From Symsagittifera roscoffensis (taxonomy: Eukaryota; Xenacoelomorpha; Acoela; Convolutidae), in NCBI RefSeq assembly GCF_963678635.1, contig NC_087065.1, forward strand, positions 36,731,888 to 36,795,887: a stretch of 64,000 nt of DNA, in the 5' to 3' direction. How positions within the stretch are numbered: position 1 is the stretch's first letter; each line of letters starts with the position of its first letter. A program made the translations under genes and the position numbers. Shown one piece after another: positions 60,223-64,000 of this stretch. Below the pieces are notes generated by a model that saw nothing but the letters and a program-made list of their open reading frames with translations, did not search any database and was not told where the DNA came from.

Positions 60223-61274
60223 ACTCAGTGGCCTCTTATTGCGTCGTTACATCCGAAAAAAGTTTTTGTGCGCGTGTGTGTTCTCTGAGGGAAAATTTTT
60301 GATAAGTTTAAATTTTTTTTGAACTTCTTTTCGGCATGAAGGGTTTCTGCTCAGGTTTTTTCAGCTTTGTTACTGCTTGTTAATTATAAATTCATATCCA
60401 ATCAAACATACGGCGCATCTAGCGTGGAGGTAAACCTACTGCTTGAGATGGCAAAGATTTGCGGTTCGATTTCGGCCGGGCTCTTTCTTGCAAACTAGAT
60501 GTTTTGAGCTTTTCGGAGAATCGTCCATCCTTTTATATTTGTCGGCTTAGTTGCCATAGCCCAATGGCTTAGCTTTATTCCAAGTTACTGTAATCCCCAT
60601 TCTCGAGACGACAAAACCCGGGAGTTTGATTCCAGTTTAGACCTGTTTTTCTTGCAAATAGAGAATTTTGGCTAATTTTTTCTCTGCTAATTTTTGTCTG
60701 AGTTCCGCAGAAAGGACTTTTTTGAAAGTTTGGATTCTTTATAGCATTCCTAAAGCTCTTTGTAGAGTTTCTGATGGTGCAGGCAAATTTGTTCCGGATA
60801 TTTTGGATTTTTGTTGCAATTTGTATTCACAGAAACATTTTTTTTCCGTTTGATTTTCATTATCATTCTTATTTGCATCGCAAGTGGTACGAGGCTCAAC
60901 ATCATCTCAGTGTAATGTTTTTGAAAGAGCTCTAAGGGCATGTTTTTTCAAATTTCGAAAGCTGGAGTTTTTTCAAAGCTGAAGTTCATTTTCGCTGTTT
61001 CCTTGTGTTACTGGTTTCTATTCATTTTTTGAAAATCCGACCCTGGGTGGTAAATTTTAAATTGGCAACAATCGCGAAGCGAGAAAACAACTTATCCTCT
61101 ACTGTTAGCTAGTAATGCAAGATAATTTACTTCATTCTAACAGCTAAATTTAAAGTATCATGGCGTAGACGATTTGACTTTATGTTGATATTTCCCAGCA
61201 TTTCCTGAAAGTTTCAAAATTCGGCTCGGTCAATCTTGATAAACTTACTTGATTTTTATTTAGGCCGATACTGA
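40643..61274 (+). CDS. tra2: transformer-2 homologue (SR splicing regulator)
   Basis: Ten exons with consistent phases: 40643-40651, 40738-40793, 50961-50991, 51084-51109, 51179-51208, 51323-51386, 51491-51679, 51826-51926, 59162-59229, 61264-61274. They give a protein of about 194 residues: an N-terminal RS domain (1-72), one RRM (about 78-155; RNP2 CIGVFGLS at 80-87, RNP1 RGFAFITY at 120-127), and a C-terminal RS tail ending SPPRRRY. CIGVFGLSLSTREE with PPNR before it is the Tra2 signature. Tra2 proteins bind GAA-rich exonic enhancers in nuclear pre-mRNA and recruit spliceosome components. The protein is shorter than typical Tra2 proteins because both RS arms are short. The start exon is the least certain part. 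Confidence 0.85.
40738..40793 (+). CDS. tra2: tra2 exon 2 (RS domain)
   Basis: Acceptor TTTAG, donor AAG/GTAAGA. It reads SSASRSPSRRRSRSSRSR and ends two bases into a codon (AG). A 10.17-kb intron follows. Confidence 0.75.
40800..41229. other. tra2 intron 2, anonymous part
   Basis: AT-rich intronic DNA between exon 2 and the inverted repeat that flanks the LINE. I see no exon-like block or RNA gene here. Confidence 0.4.
41230..41400 (+). repeat. left arm of a long inverted repeat
   Basis: GAGATTTTCATCAGAATCAA, TATGGTGCATTTTTTTCCG and CCGGACAAAACGGAGCAAAT match the reverse complement of 46310-46500 with moderate divergence. Together the arms bracket the intronic LINE. Confidence 0.65.
41640..42233 (+). 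CDS. SGNH/GDSL-like hydrolase ORF of the LINE
   Basis: 197 codons. Block I is LLIADSQARHL with the candidate nucleophile Ser after Asp (ADS instead of GDS), the block II Gly lies in LPGARIGAVQNFL, block III is LLIGGNDAF (Gly-x-Asn-Asp) and block V is TDEVHLSEEG (Asp-x-x-His). The full set of SGNH residues is therefore present. Esterase domains of this type occur in ORF1-like proteins of CR1 and related LINEs, where a lipid or membrane role has been suggested but not settled. The C-terminus has a small Cys/His cluster (CNTEGH, CRFKNCQC). Being a separate frame before the PHD protein, rather than fused to it, is notable. Confidence 0.75.
   Translation: MKLSDRRYHLLKTSSSKNLLIADSQARHLDFPNFNILSLPGARIGAVQNFLPEKDKFNIIALLIGGNDAFNGKDPSSIPAGDIAEELSKLAEELCERAKKVFVIGIPHRSENRARSAKINEFLRKIKGTWKFRGVSEKIHSSYHLKTDEVHLSEEGLKGIKSILKNKILYDKHSNICNTEGHLVYYECRFKNCQCPY
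42236..42371 (+). promoter_or_regulatory. intron-like spacer with 35-bp direct repeats
   Basis: Between the SGNH ORF stop and ORF1, GTAAGT (42236) is a consensus donor and CTATCCATAG (to about 42370) a possible acceptor. Inside, a block containing CAGGCCTCCCCTTTTCGGGA and then ACCACCAGG occurs twice (about 42250-42283 and 42313-42347). It may serve translation of ORF1, or it may be a spliceable segment within the host intron. Confidence 0.4.
42382..43278 (+). CDS. LINE ORF1: PHD-like zinc finger protein
   Basis: 298 codons from ATG after AGCAAAA to a TGA at 43276-43278. The N-terminus is a PHD-like cluster (CKTCKRGF, TCVACNAQMHLEPTC, LLCNTC). It is followed by a helical, coiled-coil-prone segment (NIDEKLSNIDVTESLKSMER), then an RRM-like/ORF1 core (FRIQGVKEDPEKTKGEN, MKPRTLLVTV, EARLVLAKSREKREQLVEKE) and a basic C-terminal region. 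ORF1 proteins of this kind bind element RNA and make the retrotransposition RNP. The frame is exactly that of ORF2, with only the TGA between them. Confidence 0.85.
   Translation: MGKNCKTCKRGFASNEKTYTCVACNAQMHLEPTCVGLSLVAINGIKELGPNVMLLCNTCVQNNERDNFIRCKTLANIDEKLSNIDVTESLKSMERRLTDLVDQKIGNAMKTTCDKVEKTYSAVVAAETTTRINQAQTTQHAARSNSDHNINQSFRIQGVKEDPEKTKGENLVPTNDEVNEILDIIGVKPKIIELKRLGKFDRNRMKPRTLLVTVPSEHEARLVLAKSREKREQLVEKEVYLLPALTKESAIKENEILKKRRQLLDEGVPREKLKIRNLELFNDGVKVTIDTEVQEPQH
43262..43289 (+). promoter_or_regulatory. candidate stop-codon readthrough site
   Basis: ORF1 ends CAT TGA CTA GGA. UGA followed by CUAG is the best-known leaky stop context. The stop sits in the loop of a possible hairpin, AGGAACCC (43262-43269) with GGATTCCT (43282-43289), with one mismatch. 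Readthrough would yield an ORF1-ORF2 fusion. Confidence 0.55.
43279..46116 (+). CDS. LINE ORF2: APE endonuclease and reverse transcriptase
   Basis: 945 codons in the ORF1 frame; there is no Met before the endonuclease motifs (first Met at 43474). Endonuclease: LQLNTRS (motif I), ICLSETWL (Glu), IIGSFYNPP, LLCGDLNFPETNW at about 43708-43746, and CSDHNAIML. Reverse transcriptase: SRGPNGLPPSFF, WKTAAVTPVHKKGD, motif A VYTDFAKAFDKVPH, motif B SGVPQGSLLGPLLF, motif C IFADDLKLL (catalytic Asp-Asp codons at 45268-45273), then a thumb and a Cys-rich end (MTTCTWQLFCDCITC). It nicks target DNA and copies LINE RNA from the nick. Starting at 43474 would remove motif I and the Glu, so translation must enter from upstream. 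Confidence 0.9.
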   Translation, partial: LGFLNILQLNTRSLINIERRTKLANAIAVGNFNVICLSETWLNENIQSSELFLSEYNIYRSDRAIVSGKNCHGGSLIAVKNSLITEDLSTKHDIPDSCVLCSIKLHQTEMIIGSFYNPPKNSNYRYKVHEFEQLIKAIPKNKPFLLCGDLNFPETNWNTLTSTDEEENQILQIFENGLFRQAIDFPTCVKNILDVAFYRNCYTSAEQDFNVSKIYDCSDHNAIMLSIECTVSEPKPYLENFRSFGNADFEGINNFINENPFEPVCHTNINKMHEEYTQYLDEIIKSFVPLRTRHRQSLPPWITSSTSNLIKKLQTKRQSCILKPTNYRRQQVKLFENLVTESSEVDRKNYQEELFRTRNTNVIFKHLKNLNKHTSLPKLLIKDEVESTNPNEQVNMLNDFFHSVFNPKESFSIRDIQFGNPLLTNFDISKKTVSEILSTLDVTKSRGPNGLPPSFFQKTNRNICKPMNKILRNVKRLRKIPDSWKTAAVTPVHKKGDRKLVNNYRPVSLLNIDSKVLEKCIYKDLYPYFAWYLTKHQHGFTKGRSVLTNMLSFLKEIYEALDNDSNAEIVAVYTDFAKAFDKVPHFDLLKKVALIGIGGCMLEVLYDYLKNRKQFVRVDNISSKVLEVTSGVPQGSLLGPLLFCIFINDLPEVLKFSEPYIFADDLKLLSIKKTSIEIQEDLDKIQQWVTENKMELALDKCAKVSFRGGDANSMLFGVVLGTSMVVKDLGIFVSGDLSWKVHIETRLKKANQVLYLLRRNLSAKINTFVKLGLYKSLILPVLLYGLSCTHISRGDQLQLERFQKKAIRWITGNKTGVYINELRLLNILPLPMFIQLNNILLLASLDSNERNEIVLNRRTTRARNIEIFEMRKVRTEKARNEFVFRTSRIVNRLEPYIHFDKRIGLKTRILNTMWKFVNERFSEMTTCTWQLFCDCITCRNKWTLF
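46163..46189 (+). repeat. (CAA)9 LINE tail
   Basis: Nine CAA units directly after the 45-base 3' UTR of the LINE. Simple-repeat tails of this kind mark the 3' ends of CR1/jockey-like elements. Confidence 0.85.
46310..46500 (-). repeat. right arm of a long inverted repeat
   Basis: Contains GGGAAAAAATTGCACCATAT and GAATCTGGTGAAAATCTAAG, inverted relative to 41230-41400. Either the ends of one old DNA transposon into which the LINE inserted, or two independent repeat copies. Confidence 0.65.
46501..47324. other. tra2 intron 2, no gene
   Basis: Holds the small hairpin GCGAAGCtctGCTTCGC (about 46750-46768; related motifs at about 48916 and 52430), a dispersed TAATGAAC/CTTATATAGGTC repeat at about 47113-47175, and the 11-bp inverted repeat AAAGGTGCATA (47200) / TATGCACCTTT (47275). 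No exon is evident. Confidence 0.5.
47650..47790 (-). pseudogene. second HTH (CENP-B DBD-like) fragment
   Basis: The - strand reads IRLSDIRKKISQLSSYPKID, then EKLYAWL, resembling the second DNA-binding helix bundle of pogo-type transposases. It is separated from the first HTH by about 440 bp (47795-48230) of CCGG-rich, unrelated sequence that is probably a nested insertion. Confidence 0.55.
48203..48454 (-). pseudogene. pogo/CENP-B-type helix-turn-helix fragment
   Basis: An 83-codon - strand frame contains MSAAKQRSRTAEEKQAIIIA and HHEAKASICKCF, the N-terminal HTH of Tigger/pogo transposases. The true start is probably the Met of MSAAK (about 48358). The frame ends soon after, in an inserted block. 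Confidence 0.65.
48635..48830 (+). repeat. dispersed repeat F, copy 1
   Basis: Shares TTTCGAAAGTGGAA, AAGTTTTACCTGTTGATCCA and CCAAAGAGCTTAAAG-type stretches with 50705-50880. Diverged and non-coding. Confidence 0.7.
49310..49520 (+). repeat. tRNA-like SINE fragment
   Basis: TGGCGTAGACG resembles an A box, and GGTTGGAACCT, about 35 bases on, a B box. Then follow CTTTGCAAACTGCAAATTTT and a GACAGGACTTTGATTGAAAG tail. The tail layout recurs at 60480-60520 and 60640-60750. It does not fold into a full tRNA. Confidence 0.4.
49521..50704. other. tra2 intron 2, no gene
   Basis: AT-rich intronic DNA with a C-run near 49987 and a second copy of the TAATGAAC/CTTATATAGGTC repeat at about 50495-50600. 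I see no exon with RS-type codons here. Confidence 0.45.
50495..50600 (+). repeat. dispersed repeat E (three copies)
   Basis: AGTAATGAACATAGTGAGTA and CTCTTATATAGGTC recur with changes at 47113-47175 and 59365-59480. The last two copies share TTGTTCACGCTCA downstream. Non-coding. Confidence 0.65.
50705..50880 (+). repeat. dispersed repeat F, copy 2
   Basis: Second copy of the repeat at 48635-48830, same orientation. It contains TTGATCCAGTTTTCTCAATT and CAAAGAGCTTAAAGCCATCT. It lies just upstream of tra2 microexon 3. Confidence 0.7.
50961..50991 (+). CDS. tra2: tra2 microexon 3 (RS domain)
   Basis: 31 bases between TTTGTTTTAG and GTAAGA. One base completes Ser, then IKRSPSPVKR follows, ending in phase 0. 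This exon is needed to reconcile the phases of exons 2 and 4. Confidence 0.75.
51084..51109 (+). CDS. tra2: tra2 microexon 4 (RS domain)
   Basis: 26 bases between TTTTAG and GTAAAA. It reads GSRSRSRS and ends with AG of the next codon. Confidence 0.75.
51179..51208 (+). CDS. tra2: tra2 microexon 5 (RS domain, possible cassette)
   Basis: 30 bases between TTATTTAG and GTAAGC. It reads RRRTRTPPSP and both enters and leaves in the same phase, so it can be skipped without changing the frame. Confidence 0.8.
51323..51386 (+). CDS. tra2: tra2 exon 6 (RS domain)
   Basis: 64 bases between ATTTTCAG and GTATGC. It reads RGRRSRSGPRRSRSPPRRYD, then NK, and ends in phase 0. Confidence 0.85.
51491..51679 (+). 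CDS. tra2: tra2 exon 7 (RRM, first two thirds)
   Basis: 189 bases between CACTTTAG and GTAAGT, 63 codons in phase 0. Contains RNP2 (CIGVFGLS), helix 1 (TREETLIKLFDRY) and RNP1 (RGFAFITY). This is the diagnostic exon of the gene. Confidence 0.92.
51826..51926 (+). CDS. tra2: tra2 exon 8 (end of RRM, linker)
   Basis: 101 bases between GATTAG and GTAAGG. It reads AREKCNGQDIDGHPVRIDFS, the last helix and strand of the RRM, then a basic linker KRPFRSPPR. It ends two bases into an Arg codon. Confidence 0.92.
51927..52940. other. tra2 intron 8, first part
   Basis: Contains the doubled motif AAAAGTGTTCATCAAAAG (about 52106 and 52146), a tRNA-like piece at 52266-52340, and a GCGAAGCTCAACTTCGC hairpin at about 52434. 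No coding exon is seen. Confidence 0.45.
52266..52340 (+). repeat. tRNA-like sequence (pseudo-tRNA or SINE head)
   Basis: TGGCTAAGTGG (52273-52283) fits a pol III A box and D arm, and GGTTCGAGTCG (52317-52327) fits a B box and T loop at tRNA spacing. The T stem and acceptor stem do not pair, so this is a tRNA relic or SINE head, not a working tRNA. Confidence 0.5.
52941..53117. mobile_element. foldback element (MITE-like)
   Basis: Arms of about 68 bases run inward from TTCTATGTATCCTATGCTTC (52941) and outward to the matching ATACATAGAA (53117). The innermost 29 bases (TTTTTTCGCATGTTTCT... and its complement) differ at only two positions. The short loop holds CGCGTTTCCCCGGACTCGCG. There is no coding capacity. 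Confidence 0.75.
53490..53865 (-). repeat. dispersed repeat D, copy 3 (inverted)
   Basis: The reverse complement contains ACAAGCCATATAAAGTACAA, ACCAATTTGGAACGATTTCT and ATGGCTATTTAAAAAGTAG, in the order seen at 10895-11400 and 14560-14945. It links this intron with the transposon-rich region upstream. Confidence 0.7.
53871..53955. repeat. (TATC)n/(TA)n microsatellite
   Basis: Imperfect TATC and TA runs at the left edge of the satellite array. Copies 2 and 3 of the array have only a short CTATCTTATATATA at this point. Confidence 0.85.
53956..58230 (+). repeat. satellite array with higher-order structure
   Basis: Three large units start near 53956, 55250 and 56657 (period about 1407 bp between the last two). 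Each contains a 150-bp header (TTTGCATGGTTAACAAAAGA, TATCGTATATTGCAATGGTT) and about eight monomers of 155-165 bp. A typical monomer has TGTCAGAGTACTCTCAGGGG, GCCTCCAAATATGACTGCTC and TTTTCGAGATATGACGTTTT. Corresponding monomers in successive large units match far better than neighbouring monomers do, which defines a higher-order repeat. The array lies wholly within tra2 intron 8. The short open frames in it are by-products. Confidence 0.9.
58323..58560 (+). repeat. dispersed repeat G, copy 1
   Basis: Shares CTTCGCACTGATACGAGCAG, TCTTGTTTCGGTTT, GCTCGGATCTG and GGAATTTCTTGACT with 59845-60075. Non-coding and moderately diverged. Confidence 0.8.
59162..59229 (+). CDS. tra2: tra2 exon 9 (C-terminal RS domain)
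   Basis: 68 bases between ACTTTTCAG and GTAAGT. One base completes Arg, then FRRRSRSRSIERRRSISRSP and PR follow. The preceding intron is 7.2 kb and contains the satellite array. Confidence 0.88.
59784..59821. repeat. near-perfect 38-bp palindrome
   Basis: ATCCATACCTTACACCCTT is followed at once by AAGGGTGTAAAGTATGGAT. The arms are complementary with one mismatch and no loop. It could form a cruciform, or an RNA hairpin in tra2 intron 9. Confidence 0.85.
59845..60075 (+). repeat. dispersed repeat G, copy 2
   Basis: Second copy of the repeat at 58323-58560, on the other side of tra2 exon 9. Same orientation. Confidence 0.8.
60186..60220. repeat. (TA)n microsatellite
   Basis: About 17 uninterrupted AT units. 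Confidence 0.95.
60420..60760 (+). repeat. two tRNA-like SINE fragments in tandem
   Basis: B-box-like GGTTCGATTTC (60463) and AGTTTGATTCC (60623) are each followed by TTTCTTGCAAA and an AT-rich tail. The second tail also has GCAGAAAGGACTTTTTTGAA, as in the fragment at 49310-49520. Neither folds as a complete tRNA. Confidence 0.4.
60761..61263. other. tra2 intron 9, no gene
   Basis: Anonymous AT-rich intronic DNA before the terminal exon. No further exon is needed by the reading frame. Confidence 0.5.
61264..61274 (+). CDS. tra2: tra2 terminal exon, coding part
   Basis: The acceptor TTTATTTAG is followed by GCCGATACTGA. With the last base of exon 9 it reads R-R-Y-stop. A 3' UTR of about 200 bases follows. 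Confidence 0.8.
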
Positions 61275-61451
61275 GAGAAGTCACGAAGAGCAATTCAGGA
61301 TCTGGTTTTTAATGACAAGATGCAGCGACCTGAAACCTATTTCAGCCAATGAACTGTTCAGTTTTGTACCGTTGAAGTTTTTGACTTAGTCATTGTAAAT
61401 GTGCAAGTTCATTTTCTTTTTCAGTAAAATCAATTTGCTTTTCTTTGTAAC

Positions 61452-61457
61452 AATAAA
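61452..61457 (+). terminator. tra2: poly(A) signal of tra2
   Basis: AATAAA about 178 bases after the stop codon, followed by a T-rich stretch at 61465-61480. It fits the end of the transcript, and the downstream duplication starts at 61537. Confidence 0.7.
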
Positions 61458-61536
61458 GGAATTCATTTTGAAATTTTTTTGATCGAATCAGGCACGTGCT
61501 ATGCCAAAATTGAGTGTACCCTTGGGCGGATTTGGG

Positions 61537-62595
61537 AAAACGGGGACGACAATCTCGAATTTTACCCCCTCATTGCCCAAATTATGTTCTCTAATAACAG
61601 AAAGGCCAATAAAGCGACTAAACGTGATTAACTGTTATCTTCAAAGTTGAATATTAGTTTTTGATTTGCCAGTAGAATTAAGTACCCGAGTTTTTTCAAT
61701 TTGGAGTAGTTTCATCTAGAAAACTCTTAGCACTGCGAAGCTTAGTCAGCTTTTTTTGGCATTTTGTTGCTTATGATTTTGTACACAATTTCTCACATGA
61801 TCTCATCAAGATAAACAATCAAAGATAAGCAGCTAGATAAATAAGTACACGATCACAAAGCACTATAAATTCAAAACATTTTCAAAAGCAAAGGTTTGAA
61901 AAGGGCTTTTTCCCCTGAAAGTAAAGTCGAAAGTAAATGCACTCAAATGAAAACTGTTCTTTTTGAACCGTCTACTTAAATCTTTCTAGTTACTCAGATG
62001 TAATTGATAATCACAGTTGCAATTGGAATTAATATGCCGTATAAGTTGCTGGGGTCAGTATTATCGTTAAAAAGAGTGAAATTATTCATGTGCGGAAACA
62101 TTTTGTCGAGTTTTTCGTTTAGAAAAATGATTTACAGCAGGGTGACCACTTGGTCACTATTTTAGTGACCAGTCACTATTGGTCACTATTTTTTCAATGG
62201 TCACTAAAAGCTTACAACAATTTTTGGCGATGGACCCTAAAGTTTTTCTAAAGGCGCCTTGGGCGCCAATATATACTTTATTGAGAGGGGAGCGCGCGCC
62301 GAAAAAACGCATTTTTTTTCAAAATTTTTCAAAAAGTGCCTAAAACTGATTTTTCAGCCTGTTTATTCAAAATTATGCCTGCGGCGCAGAAATTTTGGCC
62401 AAAACAGGGACTCTTTAGTGCTTTGGCAGAGCTTGAAAAATAAATTTGGCGGACCTAAAAAAAAGGTCGGCAAAAAATTCGAAAATTGTCATAGTCACTA
62501 TTTTTCTCTCAAAAAAGTGGTCACTCTGATTTAAGGTTAGGTTTGATTTCTCTAGGAGGAGAAGGGAGCTTAAGATAAAATCAAAGGGGATTGGA
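61537..62595. repeat. 1406-bp tandem duplication, copy 1
   Basis: From AAAACGGGGACGACAATCTC at 61537 the sequence repeats almost exactly from 62943, and the match runs to the window edge. The unit includes a hAT-type MITE. It begins about 80 bases after the tra2 poly(A) signal. Confidence 0.95.
62138..62528 (+). mobile_element. hAT-type MITE, copy 1
   Basis: 391 bp with 12-bp terminal inverted repeats, CAGGGTGACCAC at the left and GTGGTCACTCTG at the right (one mismatch). Flanking 8-mers ATTTACAG and ATTTAAGG agree at 6 of 8 positions, consistent with an old 8-bp hAT duplication. Subterminal TGGTCACTATT is repeated several times. The interior is the GGCGCGCGC repeat also seen at 2700-2955. 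There is no transposase. Confidence 0.75.
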
Positions 62596-62744
62596 TGGAA
62601 GTGGAGGTATGATGTTAGAAAAAGTTTAGGTATGGTTCCTCATTTGGCGTAGATGAAAACCAGAAGAGGAAGTTGCTCTCGATCATTGAAAGTTGGTAGG
62701 AAATATATTTTTTTCAAAGATTGAGTAGTTTCTAGTTGACGCCC

Positions 62745-62945
62745 CCTCCCCCCTCAGGGATTCGACCCCCTGCCGACCCAAAGGGTCCCCCCTTTGATAC
62801 TTTTTCAGAAATCCGTTTTTGGCCGACCGACCCTAAAAATTTTCTAAAGGCGCCTTCAGCGCCAATATACGCTAACTTTGAGGGGGAGCGCGCGCCAAAA
62901 AAAAACGCGATTTTTTTGTCAAAATTTTTCAAAAAGTGCCCAAAA
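62745..62945 (+). repeat. GGCGCGCGC repeat without hAT ends
   Basis: Contains CTAAAGGCGCCTTCAGCGCC and GGGGGAGCGCGCGCC, with the family's outer part TGCCGACCCAAAGGGTCCCC, but no terminal inverted repeats. It carries the outer segment also present at 5825-6078, which the MITEs at 62138 and 63546 lack. Confidence 0.75.
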
Positions 62946-64000
62946 ACGGGGACGACAATCTCGAATTTTACCCCCTCATTGCCCAAATTATGTTCTCTAA
63001 TAACAGAAAGGCCAATAAAGCGACTAAACGTGATTAACTGTTATCTTCAAAGTTGAATATTAGTTTTTGATTTGCCAGTAGAATTAAGTACCCGAGTTTT
63101 TTCAATTTGGAGTAGTTTCATCTAGAAAACTCTTAGCACTCTGCGAAGCTTAGTCAGCTTTTTTTGGCATTTTGTTGCTTATGATTTTGTACACAATTTC
63201 TCACATGATCTCATCAAGATAAACAATCAAAGATAAGCAGCTAGATAAATAAGTACACGATCACAAAGCACTATAAATTCAAAACATTTTCAAAAGCAAA
63301 GGTTTGAAAAGGGCTTTTTCCCCTGAAAGTAAAGTCGAAAGTAAATGCACTCAAATGAAAACTGTTCTTTTTGAACCGTCTACTTAAATCTTTCTAGTTA
63401 CTCAGATGTAATTGATAATCACAGTTGCAATTGGAATTAATATGCCGTATAAGTTGCTGGGGTCAGTATTATCGTTAAAAAGAGTGAAATTATTCATGTG
63501 CGGAAACATTTTGTCGAGTTTTTCGTTTAGAAAAATGATTTACAGCAGGGTGACCACTTGGTCACTATTTTAGTGACCAGTCACTATTGGTCACTATTTT
63601 TTCAATGGTCACTAAAAGCTTACAACAATTTTTGGCGATGGACCCTAAAGTTTTTCTAAAGGCGCCTTGGGCGGCAATATATACTTTATTGAGAGGGGAG
63701 CGCGCGCCGAAAAAACGCATTTTTTTCAAAATTTTTCAAAAAGTGCCTAAAACTGATTTTTCAGCCTGTTTATTCAAAATTATGCCTGCGGCGCAGAAAT
63801 TTTGGCCAAAACAGGGACTCTTTAGTGCTTTGTTAGAGCTTGAAAAATAAATTTGGCGGACCTAAAAAAAAGGTCGGCAAAAAATTCGAAAATTGTCATA
63901 GTCACTATTTTTCTCTCAAAAAAGTGGTCACTCTGATTTAAGGTTAGGTTTGATTTCTCTAGGAGGAGAAGGGAGCTTAAGATAAAATCAAAGGGGATTG
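62943..64000. repeat. 1406-bp tandem duplication, copy 2
   Basis: Second copy of 61537-62595, with a few small indels (for example ACTCTGCGAAG for ACTGCGAAG near 63141). It continues beyond the window. Confidence 0.95.
63546..63935 (+). mobile_element. hAT-type MITE, copy 2
   Basis: Same element as 62138-62528, carried in the second copy of the 1406-bp duplication. It multiplied by the duplication, not by a separate transposition, because the flanks are also shared. Confidence 0.75.

Noticed and set aside
53956-64000. Common origin of the 1407-bp satellite unit and the 1406-bp tail duplication
   Set aside because: The periods agree but the sequences are unrelated, so the match in length is taken as chance.
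1-64000. CRISPR arrays, bacterial operons or ribosome-binding sites
   Set aside because: No regularly spaced short repeats with unique spacers occur, and introns, poly(A) signals and animal retroelements show this is eukaryotic DNA.

Overview
This AT-rich window (200 N at 7322-7521) is nuclear DNA of an invertebrate animal. It has GT-AG introns, an SR-type splicing-factor gene, and many retroelements (Penelope-like, CR1/jockey-like LINEs, Ty3/Gypsy) plus Tigger/pogo and hAT DNA transposons. The retroelement mix, especially the SGNH/PHD reverse-transcriptase family, would suit a cnidarian or similar marine invertebrate, but the species cannot be named from sequence alone.

Only one host gene can be supported: a transformer-2 (tra2) homologue on the + strand, about 40.6-61.5 kb. 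Its RS domain is split over very small exons, its RRM lies in two exons (51491-51679 and 51826-51926), and a last RS exon (59162-59229) precedes a four-codon terminal exon and an AATAAA at 61452. Splice phases agree through all ten proposed exons. Its introns hold a structurally complete LINE (41.6-46.2 kb), a Tigger/pogo relic (47.3-48.6 kb), tRNA-like SINE fragments, a foldback element and a higher-order satellite array (54.0-58.2 kb).

Region by region: 1-6.1 kb is a 3.1-kb direct tandem duplication without recognisable genes. 6.1-8.1 kb holds a minisatellite, the gap and anonymous sequence. 8.1-10.8 kb is a broken Ty3/Gypsy element with two LTR remnants and an inverted internal pol fragment. 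10.8-40.2 kb is an array of a composite cassette: a + strand Penelope-like 3' part (P), a spacer, a - strand Penelope-like element (N), and a + strand SGNH/PHD reverse-transcriptase element with its RT core deleted (R). One diverged partial copy is followed by three nearly identical ones. The third is interrupted by a 5'-truncated LINE (37056-39995) and alone keeps the true R 3' end with a TAA tail. 40.2-61.5 kb is tra2. 61.5-64.0 kb is a 1406-bp tandem duplication carrying two copies of a hAT-type MITE.

The genes do not form an operon or pathway; the transposons are passengers, mostly dead. The exceptions are the two LINEs. The tra2-intron LINE has intact SGNH, PHD/ORF1 and EN-RT frames, and its ORF1 and ORF2 share one frame separated only by a UGA-CUAG stop context. 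That is the most interesting candidate mechanism here.
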